From Treponema medium (GTDB taxonomy: Bacteria; Spirochaetota; Spirochaetia; Treponematales; Treponemataceae), in contig NZ_CP031393.1 in assembly GCF_017161265.1 (NCBI RefSeq), positions 2,170,001 to 2,234,000 on the forward strand: 64,000 nt of DNA, given 5' to 3'. Under the pieces are notes generated by a model. The model was not told the origin of the DNA and made no database searches. It saw only the letters and a program-made list of their open reading frames with translations. The position numbers were made by a program, and so were the translations under genes. Positions 18,404 through 27,287 of the stretch are shown in pieces (positions within the stretch are counted from its first letter, which is position 1; each line of letters opens with the position of its first letter).

Positions 18404-20476
18404 GTGAAAAGATTTTTTTCCCTTGTTTTGATTCTTGCCGGTGTGTTTATAATTGCCGGCTGTCGCAATCCTTCTCTGAGGACGTATACGGTAACGTTTA
18501 ATACGCAGGGTATCGGTATGGTGCCGGCAGCGTTTACGGTTGCGGAAGGAAGTAAGCTCACCGCAGCGCAAATACCTTCGCCTACGGCTATCCCCACAAA
18601 TAAAAGCTTTGACGGCTGGTTTAAAGACACTTCTTGTACGCAGCCGTGGAACCATGCCGCCGATACGGTTACCAAAGATATTACGCTCTATGCAAAGTGG
18701 CGTAATGCTTTGCCGCTTACACCGATTGAACCTTCGACGCCGCTATACACGGTAACGTTTAATACGCAAGGTATTGGTACTGCTCCGGCGATGCTTACGG
18801 TTGCGGAAGAAAGTAAACTGACCGCAGCGCAGACACCGGCACCTACGGCCATCCCTTTAAATAAAAGCTTTGACGGCTGGTTTAAAGACACTTCTTGTAC
18901 GCAGCCGTGGAACTATGCCACCGATACGGTTACCAAAGATATTACGCTATATGCAAAGTGGCGTAATGCTTCGCCGCTTACTCCAATTGAACCGTTGTAT
19001 ACGGTAACGTTTAACACGCGCAATCTTACATCACCCCTCACTCCGATAACTGTTATTAAAAATCATACTATCCCTGCAACTGATATACCGAATCCTACGC
19101 ACCGGACATGGAATTTTTCCGGCTGGTATAAAGATAAAAATTGCAATGCTCAATGGAGTACGGCCTCCGATACCGTTACGGCAGATATAACGCTTTATGC
19201 AAAATGGACTCCTAAAACTTTTTCAAAACAGGATTTATGGGAAAGTAAGAAAACTGAAGGATCGACAAACTATTTTCGAATTCCGGCATTGGCACAGACA
19301 AAAGACGGGACGCTGATTGCCGTTACGGATTTACGATACAATCATACTGCCGATATCGGTAAGTTCGGGCCTAATGGGGAATGGGGGCAAGCCTCCCATA
19401 TCCATCGCGTGGATGTAATAATTAAACGCTCTACCGATAACGGCTTGACATGGGATAGCAGCAGTACAAAAATTACAAATGCACCGGATAATCCCGTGCA
19501 ATACGGTTATGGAGATGCCGCTATCGTGGCGGATAGAGAGTCGGATAATGTACTGATTATTTGTGCCCACGGGGATACCCGCTACGGACATTATAAGGCA
19601 GAAAATGCAAATACACGGCTTAAAGTCGTCAGGCTCCGTTCCTCAGATGGAGGTAAAACGTTTACACCGCCTGAGGAAATTACGACTTCCATTTACGGTT
19701 TAAACGGTAGTTGGGGAACGCTTTTTTTCGGTTCGGGGAAGATTATGCAGTCTCGCAGGATAAAAAAAGATAATTATTATCGTATTTATACAGCACTGTT
19801 AGTTAAAAAGACATCAAAAGCTCTCTTCGGAAATGCCGTGTTGTACTCCGACGATTTCGGTGAAACATGGCAGGTTCTCGGCGATACGGCTGTGTCGCCG
19901 ATATCGAACGGTGATGAAGCCAAGGTTGAAGAGCTTCCTGACGGTAGAGTATTGCTTTCAAGCCGCACAAAAAACGGACGTCTTTTTAATATCTTCACTT
20001 ATACAAATGAGGTAACTGCAAGCGGGCATTGGGAAAGCGGACAAAAAGCACAGCTCGGAACGGAACGCGGTACGAACGGTGAAATATGTATTATACAAGC
20101 CCGTAAAGCCGATACAAAAACGTCGGTATATCTTGCATTGCAGTCTATTCCCTTATCCTCAAAACCGCACCCTAAGAGTGGTGAACCGAACATCCGTATG
20201 GATGTAGGCATCTACTGGCGCGTAATAGAAGAGAACATCGGTCTTTCGGCATTGGCAGACGGTACCAAGTGGAAAAAATATCAAGTATTTACCGGAGAGA
20301 GCGGGTATTCGACAATGGTGATACAGCAGGATCACCGGATCGGTTTTTTATATGAAAAATATGACCATATTACTCATTCTACAGATATGAATGACGTATA
20401 CGATATCCGCTATGAGAGTTTACCTATCAGCACTATTACTAACGGCGAATACGAAGCGGCGTTTTTAACGGAGTAG
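18404..20476 (+). CDS. nanH: Sialidase lipoprotein with three InlB-type repeats
   Basis: GTG 18404 is chosen over 18332 because AAAGGAG precedes it and a lipoprotein signal follows (KRFFSLVLILAGVFIIAGC). 690 residues. Three tandem Listeria-Bacteroides (InlB B) repeats of about 75 residues (each ending in DITLYAKW) precede a six-bladed exo-alpha-sialidase domain: YFRIPALAQTKDGTLIA holds the catalytic-Arg FRIP motif, and Asp-boxes are visible (STDNGLTWD, SSDGGKTF, SDDFGETW). Known role: removes terminal sialic acid from host glycans. The lipid anchor and repeats predict a surface-displayed enzyme. The first two repeats are nearly identical at DNA level. Confidence 0.93.
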   Translation: MKRFFSLVLILAGVFIIAGCRNPSLRTYTVTFNTQGIGMVPAAFTVAEGSKLTAAQIPSPTAIPTNKSFDGWFKDTSCTQPWNHAADTVTKDITLYAKWRNALPLTPIEPSTPLYTVTFNTQGIGTAPAMLTVAEESKLTAAQTPAPTAIPLNKSFDGWFKDTSCTQPWNYATDTVTKDITLYAKWRNASPLTPIEPLYTVTFNTRNLTSPLTPITVIKNHTIPATDIPNPTHRTWNFSGWYKDKNCNAQWSTASDTVTADITLYAKWTPKTFSKQDLWESKKTEGSTNYFRIPALAQTKDGTLIAVTDLRYNHTADIGKFGPNGEWGQASHIHRVDVIIKRSTDNGLTWDSSSTKITNAPDNPVQYGYGDAAIVADRESDNVLIICAHGDTRYGHYKAENANTRLKVVRLRSSDGGKTFTPPEEITTSIYGLNGSWGTLFFGSGKIMQSRRIKKDNYYRIYTALLVKKTSKALFGNAVLYSDDFGETWQVLGDTAVSPISNGDEAKVEELPDGRVLLSSRTKNGRLFNIFTYTNEVTASGHWESGQKAQLGTERGTNGEICIIQARKADTKTSVYLALQSIPLSSKPHPKSGEPNIRMDVGIYWRVIEENIGLSALADGTKWKKYQVFTGESGYSTMVIQQDHRIGFLYEKYDHITHSTDMNDVYDIRYESLPISTITNGEYEAAFLTE

Positions 20477-20494
20477 CAACATAGTTTCCGTAAG

Positions 20495-20895
20495 CCTTTT
20501 GAAATAGACTGTTAAGCAGTTGTACATCCGTGTACAACTGCTTAACGACGAGATTTGTGCATAACACAAATCTCGCTCCTGTATAAAACCACGGACATCC
20601 GTGTCCGTTCTGAAAATGCTAGGAGCGTACAAAAAACACCCGCAGGCACGGTAAAAAATGTACGTCCTGTACATTTTTTACCTACGTGTTTGCTGCGCAA
20701 ACACGCTGCTGCGTAGAACCACCGCCGTCCATGGCGGTTCTGATACGTCGAGCATTTATTGCAGAAGCGGCACGGATGCCGCTCGTCGTAAACAGTAGCG
20801 ATGTTTCGGCACCGCCGAAACTCACAGTCAAAACTATACACGGATGTATAGTTTTGACGATGTGACAACGCAGGTATGCCGTCTATTTCAAAAGG
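20495..20895. repeat. GGA-loop hairpin array 2 (mixed orientation)
   Basis: Bounded by CCTTTTGAAATAGAC (20495-20509) and its complement GTCTATTTCAAAAGG (20881-20895). GGA loops on the minus strand: 20511-20546, 20591-20608, 20650-20682, 20721-20738. On the plus strand: 20766-20783 and 20827-20858. Lies between convergent sialidase and VWA genes, touching the VWA stop codon. The change of GGA strand near 20750 suggests two opposed half-units joined head to head. Confidence 0.72.
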
Positions 20896-20896
20896 T

Positions 20897-22036
20897 CTAG
20901 TAGGTTTTATTATGCGGCAGTATAATCGGGAACAGTTTTACATCCTTTGCTTTTGCCGCTTCGATAACGCCCTCTTTCGTAATTGAGCCTTGAGGGCGGG
21001 GATGGGGAGGTGCATCACCGATGAGGATCAGTTTGCGGTCGGTGTCCGTATCGGTACGCCATTCAAGGTCTAGTCCTGCGTCGATACCTTCGTAAACCGC
21101 TTCAGGGAGATCACGTCCGCCGAATACGCTAAAACTCTTGAGAGCAGCGGAAAAACGATCGATATCCGAGGTAAAATCGGTTGCAGTTTTAGTCAAAAAA
21201 TCATCATAGTAGTCTTTATAAAGGACAAGTCCTATCCGGTATGAATCATATTTGGGTAGGACTTTTTTCAACGAAGCTGCAAGCAGCTCTCTGACTTTTT
21301 GTATATCATCTTTCATACTTTCGGTTGCATCGATGACGAACACCACATCGAGTTTTTTGTGTTTCTTCGGCGTCAGGATGACTTCAATCGATGGCATAAT
21401 ACCGTCAACGTTCTCCGAATAGATCAGTTTATTGCCGCTCAAGCGGGCGAGTTCCGAAAAAGAAGCGGCGGCCGGTTCGCTAAAAGCCGGATCATGCACT
21501 TCCTTAATCGATTTTTGCGTTACACGAAGAACGAAGGGGTTATCGCTAAAAGAGCCGGTATAATCGGCGTAGGGTTTTTCAAATGCACGGATATTAAAAA
21601 ACGTGCCGTCCAATACCTGCACTTCGCCGTGTCTGTCCCATTCATAGCCGTAACAGATAATGTATGGTACCCAAATATGAAATGCTTCGCCGAGCGGCGT
21701 GTCTTTTTCGGGACTGGAGTCTATCAGGCTGTAAAGCCGCTTTCCGCGGGTATCCAGCTCTTTGCCGTTCAGGATACGCTTTTCATCGCCGTTAATGCTG
21801 TTGTATTGGAAATCGCGGTAGGCAAAGTTATCAAGCCGCTTTTGAGGATCCTTTGTCGTCTCCGTCATCAAGATGGAAGCGATATCGGGTTTTTTCCGAA
21901 TATAAAAATGATACCCGGCTCCTTTAGGGTCTTGAATAACTGCAAGATCGCTTTGGTCAAGCTCTAAATCCGCCCCGAATAATGGAAACAGGAATCCGAT
22001 AAGCGCAATAACCGTAACAATACCGTTCTTTTTCAT
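20897..22036 (-). CDS. Exported von Willebrand factor A domain protein
   Basis: 379 residues. Signal peptide MKKNGIVTVIALIGFLFPLF-GA. Residues 1-225 are unrecognised. From about 227 a VWA domain follows: LDVVFVIDATESM carries the MIDAS D-x-T-x-S-type motif, and further residues (FGGRDLPEAVYEGI) fit the remaining metal-site loops. Probable periplasmic metal-dependent adhesion or scaffold protein. The stop codon is directly abutted by the end of GGA array 2. Confidence 0.85.
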   Translation of the reverse strand: MKKNGIVTVIALIGFLFPLFGADLELDQSDLAVIQDPKGAGYHFYIRKKPDIASILMTETTKDPQKRLDNFAYRDFQYNSINGDEKRILNGKELDTRGKRLYSLIDSSPEKDTPLGEAFHIWVPYIICYGYEWDRHGEVQVLDGTFFNIRAFEKPYADYTGSFSDNPFVLRVTQKSIKEVHDPAFSEPAAASFSELARLSGNKLIYSENVDGIMPSIEVILTPKKHKKLDVVFVIDATESMKDDIQKVRELLAASLKKVLPKYDSYRIGLVLYKDYYDDFLTKTATDFTSDIDRFSAALKSFSVFGGRDLPEAVYEGIDAGLDLEWRTDTDTDRKLILIGDAPPHPRPQGSITKEGVIEAAKAKDVKLFPIILPHNKTY

Positions 22037-22055
22037 ACTTTTAATATCGAACGGA

Positions 22056-23936
22056 TTACTTATGCGGCTTAATTTTTTTCTGCGTTTTTTCAGGATTTTT
22101 CTGTTTGCTTTCTTTTATATCCCACTCAACGTCGATGAGGCGGGCTTCCAAATCGGGGATTCTTGTGAGGTTGATACAGTTTTTCCGATGGATGATAACT
22201 CCTCTGCCGTTGGCGACATAGCCGCAGATAGCGGAATCGGAGGTCGGCTTACAGCATCCGGCAAAACGCACGGGAAAGTTAGTAGAGCCGCCGATACGTA
22301 TCCGCAATGCGGGGTTTTTTTGAGGATCTTTTTGAGCTGCTTCGAGTTCCCGTTTTGTTGTTTCAGCTTCTTTCGGTGTTTCTTTGGGCGGTCGCTGCGC
22401 TTCTTTTGCCGAATCTTCCGTAAGATCCGTTCGCTGTCCTTTTTCTTCTTTTTCAGTACGGAGCAGATTTTCGTGCAGTTGGAGCCATGCGCGGATTTTT
22501 TGACGTGCCCGCGTCGTATGGGCGTTTTCGTACTGGTTGTGTGTGGGGTGCGCGTTCGGGTGTGTGATAACCTCTACCACTTGCGTGTTTTTGAGCGGGC
22601 GAGAAAGCGGGATGATGGCGCCGTCGGCCTTCGCGGATACGAGCTTTTCCCCTATCGACGAATGGATACGGTATGCAAAATCGACGGCGGTTGCACCGGC
22701 GGGCAACTCGATAATATCACCCTTAGGAGTAAACACAAAAATCGAATCGCTTAATAAATCGCTTTTCAGTTCTGCGAGGAATTCTTCATTATTAAAGCGC
22801 TGTTGTGCGAGCGACTTGACCTGCTGCACAAAAGATAATTCCTGCTCGTTCGCCGTTTTGTTCTTGCTGTGTTTTTTATACACCCAGTGGCTTGCAACGC
22901 CGCGCTCGGCTATTTCGTGCATTTCGTGCGTGCGGATTTGGATTTCTAAGGTTTGGCCGCCCTTGCAGATAACGGTGGTGTGGAGACTTTGATAACCGTT
23001 CGCCTTCGGCATAGCGATGTAGTCCTTGAAGCGGCCTTCAAGCGGCTTCCATACCGTATGCATCAGGCCGAGGATGGTATAGCACTCGTTCACCGTGGTA
23101 CATAAAATCCGCACGGCGAGGAGGTCGTACAATTCATCTGCCGCCTTGTTCCGCTTTTTCATCTTTTGGTAGATAGACCAAAAATGCTTGGCACGGCTCT
23201 GCACTTTAACCTTGATACCCGCTTTTTCCATCGTTTGATAGATGGTTTTTTCGGCGCTTTGTAAAAAGGCTTCCCGTTCTTTTTTCTTTGCCGCAACAAC
23301 GGTTTTTATCTGATCGAAGGCTTCGCGGTTGATGTATTTGAGGCTTAAATCTTCAAGCTCATTTTGAACGGTGGAAATACCCATCCGCTGGGCAAGCGGC
23401 GCCCAGATTTCACTGATTTCGCCGGCGATACTGCGCTGCCATTCCGCAGGGTATTCGGAAATATACCGAATCTTATCGAGCCGGTCGGCAAGTTGGACAA
23501 TCATAACCCGTAAATCGCTTACAAGGGAAAAGAACATCTTGCACACGGTATCGGTATGTTCTTTGCTTTTATTATACAGCTTTACATCAGAGAACTTTGC
23601 CGCCGCATTCAAAATATCCGCCGCCGTATTCCCGAATTGAGCGCGCAGTTGCTCATCCGGTAACGTAAAACTGCCGTCTTCGCTGTACAGCAGCGCGCAG
23701 ATGATACTTTCGGAATCCATTTCAAGCGCGGCAAGACTATGTGCCATGCGTAGCGAATGGGCGGCGTCGTGCGGAATGGGGGCGTCTGCTGTCGTATCGG
23801 GTATACGGTTTGTAAGCAAAAGATTCCACGCCGCGGTAATCCGTGCGGCGTCTTCAGGATTTTCCGCTTCCGCATAACAGGGATACTGCGCAAAAAAATG
23901 TTCAAGACTACTTAAGTTTTCAACTTTTTGTATCAT
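22056..23936 (-). CDS. rel: RelA/SpoT family (p)ppGpp synthetase with degenerate hydrolase site
   Basis: Start set at ATG 23936 (TGAGGATG upstream) because the longer frame runs into a repeat element; 626 residues. Order: HD-like domain (30-180), synthetase (230-370; RAKHFWSIYQKMKKR, GRFKDYIAMPKANGYQSLHT, LEIQIRT), TGS (FVFTPKGDIIELPAGATAVDF), and a Cys/His-rich C-terminal motif (RFAGCCKPTSDSAICGY). The canonical ALLHDxxEDT hydrolase motif reads ALLYSEDGS, so the HD pair is missing and hydrolysis is doubtful. The RxKD signature (RFKD) of bifunctional enzymes is kept. No ACT domain follows; the protein ends in a Lys-rich tail. Confidence 0.93.
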   Translation of the reverse strand: MIQKVENLSSLEHFFAQYPCYAEAENPEDAARITAAWNLLLTNRIPDTTADAPIPHDAAHSLRMAHSLAALEMDSESIICALLYSEDGSFTLPDEQLRAQFGNTAADILNAAAKFSDVKLYNKSKEHTDTVCKMFFSLVSDLRVMIVQLADRLDKIRYISEYPAEWQRSIAGEISEIWAPLAQRMGISTVQNELEDLSLKYINREAFDQIKTVVAAKKKEREAFLQSAEKTIYQTMEKAGIKVKVQSRAKHFWSIYQKMKKRNKAADELYDLLAVRILCTTVNECYTILGLMHTVWKPLEGRFKDYIAMPKANGYQSLHTTVICKGGQTLEIQIRTHEMHEIAERGVASHWVYKKHSKNKTANEQELSFVQQVKSLAQQRFNNEEFLAELKSDLLSDSIFVFTPKGDIIELPAGATAVDFAYRIHSSIGEKLVSAKADGAIIPLSRPLKNTQVVEVITHPNAHPTHNQYENAHTTRARQKIRAWLQLHENLLRTEKEEKGQRTDLTEDSAKEAQRPPKETPKEAETTKRELEAAQKDPQKNPALRIRIGGSTNFPVRFAGCCKPTSDSAICGYVANGRGVIIHRKNCINLTRIPDLEARLIDVEWDIKESKQKNPEKTQKKIKPHK

Positions 23937-23949
23937 CGTGTCATCATCC

Positions 23950-24178
23950 TCAGGGACACCACGGCAAACGTTTCTTGAATATCCCTGCAAAATAATTGAG
24001 TCTGTTCGACCAGAGTTGAACCTCTTCGCGGTTCAAATGGTCTCACAACCTCAATTATTTTGCGGTCTTGATCAATTGGTCTGCTGTGATGACCCTTCGT
24101 TTAAAATAAACTGCGGAAAATTTTGGAAAATTTTTCCGCGAAAGGAATGCAACCGCCAAAATGGTTTTAGAGCGGTTG
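23950..24178. repeat. R-family nested palindrome element, copy 2
   Basis: Outer arms AGGGACACCACGGC (from 23952) and GCTGTGATGACCCT (to 24096), middle arms CAAAATAATTGAG (23988-24000) and CTCAATTATTTTG (24050-24062), core TTGAACCTCTTCGCGGTTCAA (24016-24036). Then a second hairpin GCGGAAAATTTT/AAATTTTTCCGC (24113-24139), the tail GAAAGGAATGCAAC and a third hairpin GCAACCGCC/GCGGTTGC (24148-24178) whose right arm lies in the prmC 3' coding end. Confidence 0.82.
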
Positions 24179-25132
24179 CTCCGATACGCCTTCGATTAGT
24201 CTGTCTTGGCCTGCTAAATCTTGATAGATACGGATGTCCGAAAAGCCTGCTGTTTCAAAGAGCTTGCTTGCGGCTTGGGCATGGTATTCTCCTACCTCGC
24301 TTAAAAGAACTCCGTTGCGGTTTAGGACAGTACGGGTATTATTTGTCAAAATCCGTATAAAATCAAGACCGTCGGAGCCGCCGTCAAGGGCTAATGCCGG
24401 TTCATTCCGGCCGTCTTTGAGCAGTTCTTGCGTCAGTGCGGAGGGTACATACGGCGGATTGGCAGCGATAAGGTCGAAGCGGAGAATATTGGGGAGCAGG
24501 GAAGATGGAGATAGAGATTCTCTAACACGGGCGATTGTTTCCGGCAATGTACACATATCTCCTTCGAAGATGTAAAGCCGCCTTTGAGTTTCCGCTGGAA
24601 GGAGCCGCTGTGCATTGAGGCGGGCTATGGCGAGGGCTGCGGGGGAAATATCGGCGGCAATGAAGCATATATTTCTGATGCCTTCCAATTCTAGCGTATG
24701 TAAGATAGATATTGCAACGCAGCCTGAGCCTGTGCAGGGGTCGAGTATGAACAAGGTTTGCTTCTGCCGGAGAGCCGCCGCTTTTTCTCTTATGATAACA
24801 AGGCTCCGCTCTACCAGCAGTTCGGTATCGGGCTTGGGGATAAGCACATCGGGGGTAACCTGAAATGAAAGCCCCCAAAAGTCTTTTTCGCCGGTGATAT
24901 AGGCAATGGGTAAACCGGTGCAGCGCCGCTCCGCCGCTGCGTAAAAGAGTTCCCGTATCGGGGAAATATCGGCGTCATCATGGGCAAAAAGCCATGCCCG
25001 CGGCTTATTGAGGAAGTGCTGCAGCAGGACATCCGCATCGAGCGTTAAAGACGAGCGGGGCTGCGTTTTCAGTATTACCGACTGCATAAACAAATCGACG
25101 GCGCAGCGGCGGGCATCGGCGACGGTAAACAT
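24167..25132 (-). CDS. prmC: Peptide chain release factor N5-glutamine methyltransferase PrmC
   Basis: 321 residues. N-terminal helical domain, then the SAM-dependent methyltransferase core: ILDPCTGSGCVAISILHTLE (motif I) and the diagnostic LIAANPPYVPSALTQ (NPPY), with a longer than usual insertion between them. Methylates the Gln of the GGQ motif in release factors using S-adenosylmethionine. Located 4 bases after the stop of prfA on the same strand, the classical prfA-prmC pair. Its last codons lie in the third hairpin of R copy 2. Confidence 0.95.
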   Translation of the reverse strand: MFTVADARRCAVDLFMQSVILKTQPRSSLTLDADVLLQHFLNKPRAWLFAHDDADISPIRELFYAAAERRCTGLPIAYITGEKDFWGLSFQVTPDVLIPKPDTELLVERSLVIIREKAAALRQKQTLFILDPCTGSGCVAISILHTLELEGIRNICFIAADISPAALAIARLNAQRLLPAETQRRLYIFEGDMCTLPETIARVRESLSPSSLLPNILRFDLIAANPPYVPSALTQELLKDGRNEPALALDGGSDGLDFIRILTNNTRTVLNRNGVLLSEVGEYHAQAASKLFETAGFSDIRIYQDLAGQDRLIEGVSEQPL

Positions 25133-25136
25133 CCGG

Positions 25137-26204
25137 TTATGCTTGAGCTTTCATCATTTGCTCGCGGGCGGCGATGCAGAGCGCTTCGACGATTTCGTTG
25201 AGGTCTCCTTGCATAATCGCATCGAGCTTGTAGAGGGTTAGGTTAATCCGGTGGTCGGTTACGCGGTTTTGCGGATAGTTGTAGGTACGGATGCGTTCCG
25301 AGCGGTCGCCCGAACCGACTTGATTTTTTCGGTCTTCCGCCCGCTCCGATTGCTTCTTCGCTTCTTCCATATCGTAGAGGCGGCTCCGCAATACGCGCAT
25401 TGCCTTTGCCTTGTTTTTAATCTGGCTTTTTTCGTCCTGACAGATAACAACAAGACCGGTCGGGATATGGGTAAGTCGCACGGCGGAGTCGGTGGTATTG
25501 ACGCACTGACCGCCGGGGCCTCCTGCGCGCATAACATCGATGCGCAGATCTTCCTGCTTGATAACGATTTCCGTTTCCTCCGCTTCGGGCAAAACCGCGA
25601 CGGTTACCGCACTCGTGTGAATACGCCCCGAGCCTTCCGTTTCCGGTACGCGCTGTACGCGGTGTACTCCCGATTCATAGCGGAGACTTCCGTACACATA
25701 CTTCCCCGAAATGGACAATGTTACTTCTTTAAACCCTCCCAGCTCGGTTTCATTTGAGGAAAGAATTTCGTATTTCCAGTTTTTCAATTCCGCATAGTGC
25801 GTGTACATTTTTAAGAGATCCGCTGCAAAGAGCGCCGCTTCTTCTCCGCCGGTACCGCCGCGTATTTCCATAATGATATTTTTTTCTTCCAGCGGATCGG
25901 GTGGAATGAGCAAGACTTTAAGGTTGTTCTCGCTTTGCTCCAGCTGCGCTTCAAGGTTATGCAGCTCTTCTCGAGCCATCTCTTTCAGCTCATGGTCGGT
26001 TTCTTCCTGCATCATTGCACGGGTTTGTGTAATTTCTTCTTCAAACCGGAGATACTGCGTATATTCTTCCATCAGCTTTGAAAGATAGGCATGTTCACGC
26101 ATTACTTCTTTGTAGCGGCTTTGGTTTTTAATTAACGCAGGGTCTTGTATTTCTTGTTCCAGTTCTTTCCAACGAACTGATAAACTTTCAAGTTTTTCTT
26201 TCAT
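25137..26204 (-). CDS. prfA: Peptide chain release factor 1
   Basis: 355 residues from ATG 26204; an ATG two codons upstream (26210) is too close to the AAGGTGA ribosome site. The domain order is standard: coiled N-terminal domain, [20 protein letters not shown], the stop-codon reading loop, and [20 protein letters not shown] with the catalytic GGQ. Terminates translation at UAA and UAG. Upstream partner of prmC, which modifies the GGQ glutamine. Confidence 0.97.
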   Translation of the reverse strand: MKEKLESLSVRWKELEQEIQDPALIKNQSRYKEVMREHAYLSKLMEEYTQYLRFEEEITQTRAMMQEETDHELKEMAREELHNLEAQLEQSENNLKVLLIPPDPLEEKNIIMEIRGGTGGEEAALFAADLLKMYTHYAELKNWKYEILSSNETELGGFKEVTLSISGKYVYGSLRYESGVHRVQRVPETEGSGRIHTSAVTVAVLPEAEETEIVIKQEDLRIDVMRAGGPGGQCVNTTDSAVRLTHIPTGLVVICQDEKSQIKNKAKAMRVLRSRLYDMEEAKKQSERAEDRKNQVGSGDRSERIRTYNYPQNRVTDHRINLTLYKLDAIMQGDLNEIVEALCIAAREQMMKAQA

Positions 26205-26273
26205 AGTCATTCACCTTAATCGTACATTTTAGCCGAATGGAACGGCTGATAAAAATTTTGGAGAAATTAATGA

Positions 26274-26311
26274 GCATCTCTAAAAACTTAGTGAGCTGTT
26301 TAAAGATGTTC
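26274..26311 (-). terminator. Terminator-like hairpin downstream of the ankyrin gene
   Basis: GCATCTCTAAAAACTTAG...CTGTTTAAAGATGTTC forms an imperfect stem of the same GGGCATCTCT family as at 11864 and 39187. It lies 3' of the minus-strand gene ending at 26338. Confidence 0.5.
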
Positions 26312-26337
26312 TAATGTTAAATAGTGTCGGAACACAG

Positions 26338-27234
26338 CTAAGGCTGCTTCATAGCTGCTAAAATTTTTTTATTGTTGAACAGCTTTGCATATCCGAGCGC
26401 AGACATACCTAAATGATCAGAAATATTCCAATCTGCCTTGTGCTTGATGAGGAGTTGTACCATCGGAATATCTTTTCTGCCGACGGCGAGGATTAATGCC
26501 GTCTGACCATCTTTGCTCTGAATGTTTGTATCCGCATTCTTTGAGAGCAGCAACTGAGCCGTTTTTAAATCACCGATTTGAGCAGCTTCCATCAACGCTG
26601 AATAGGAACGGTCTTCGGCACAAAGATTTATCTCTGCTCCATATTCAAGTATCAATGAGGCAATTTCGTAATGTGAGTTTCTAATTGCAAGCGAAAGCAC
26701 CGGAGTACCGCGCGTGTCTCGTTGAGAAGCGCTAAAACCTGCCTCTAAAAAGAGCCGAACAATTTCGTCTTTACCTTCTTGTACTGCTGTAGCAAAATTT
26801 GATTCGCAACAAGGAAAGCCGTTATTCAGCAACTGTTCACGAGCAAGCCGTTTTCGTTCTGTTGTTAAGAAATTATGCTGCTCTTTAATAAAATAATCTT
26901 CAAATATATCAAGCGCCAAAGGAATGATAAATTGTTTGCAGTTTTCCGGGAAAGCTACGGTATTTTTCTGTCCAAATGTTAATATAGGCAGATTTTTTCC
27001 GATACCAAGACCTAAAAAGAAAATAAAAGTAGGGGCTAATGAGGACGTATGCTGACCAAAAATAAATAGAATATGCGAGGCATCCTGTAGTAGAGTTGTG
27101 GGAGAATATACGCCATCTTCCCATAACCTATCAGCTTGATAGTGTACGACATCGCATTGATGAGATTCAATAATATGAGCGGCAGCTTCGGCGATTTTCT
27201 TTTCCGTTTTTTCGTACAGGACAACAATTTTCAT
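26338..27234 (-). CDS. Ankyrin repeat protein with Rossmann-like N-terminal domain
   Basis: 298 residues. The first about 130 residues (MKIVVLYEKTEKKIAEAAAH.., ASHILFIFGQHTSS) alternate beta-strand and helix as in TIR- or flavodoxin-like folds; I cannot assign the family. Residues 150-298 contain four to five ankyrin repeats (RGTPVLSLAIRNSHYEIASL, DGQTALILAVGRKDIPMVQL, MSALGYAKLFNNKKI). No signal peptide. Likely a cytoplasmic protein-interaction module; single gene flanked by terminator and antiporter. Confidence 0.8.
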   Translation of the reverse strand: MKIVVLYEKTEKKIAEAAAHIIESHQCDVVHYQADRLWEDGVYSPTTLLQDASHILFIFGQHTSSLAPTFIFFLGLGIGKNLPILTFGQKNTVAFPENCKQFIIPLALDIFEDYFIKEQHNFLTTERKRLAREQLLNNGFPCCESNFATAVQEGKDEIVRLFLEAGFSASQRDTRGTPVLSLAIRNSHYEIASLILEYGAEINLCAEDRSYSALMEAAQIGDLKTAQLLLSKNADTNIQSKDGQTALILAVGRKDIPMVQLLIKHKADWNISDHLGMSALGYAKLFNNKKILAAMKQP

Positions 27235-27287
27235 ATCACTGTGTAATATATCGTAAAACAGAAATCATTTCAATAATTCTTGAAGCG

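Noticed and set aside
23950-24178. R copy 2 as a simple rho-independent terminator of rel
   Set aside because: It lies upstream of the rel start, after prmC would already be read on the minus strand in the opposite order, and the nested structure is far larger than a terminator; copy 4 also lies between divergent genes.
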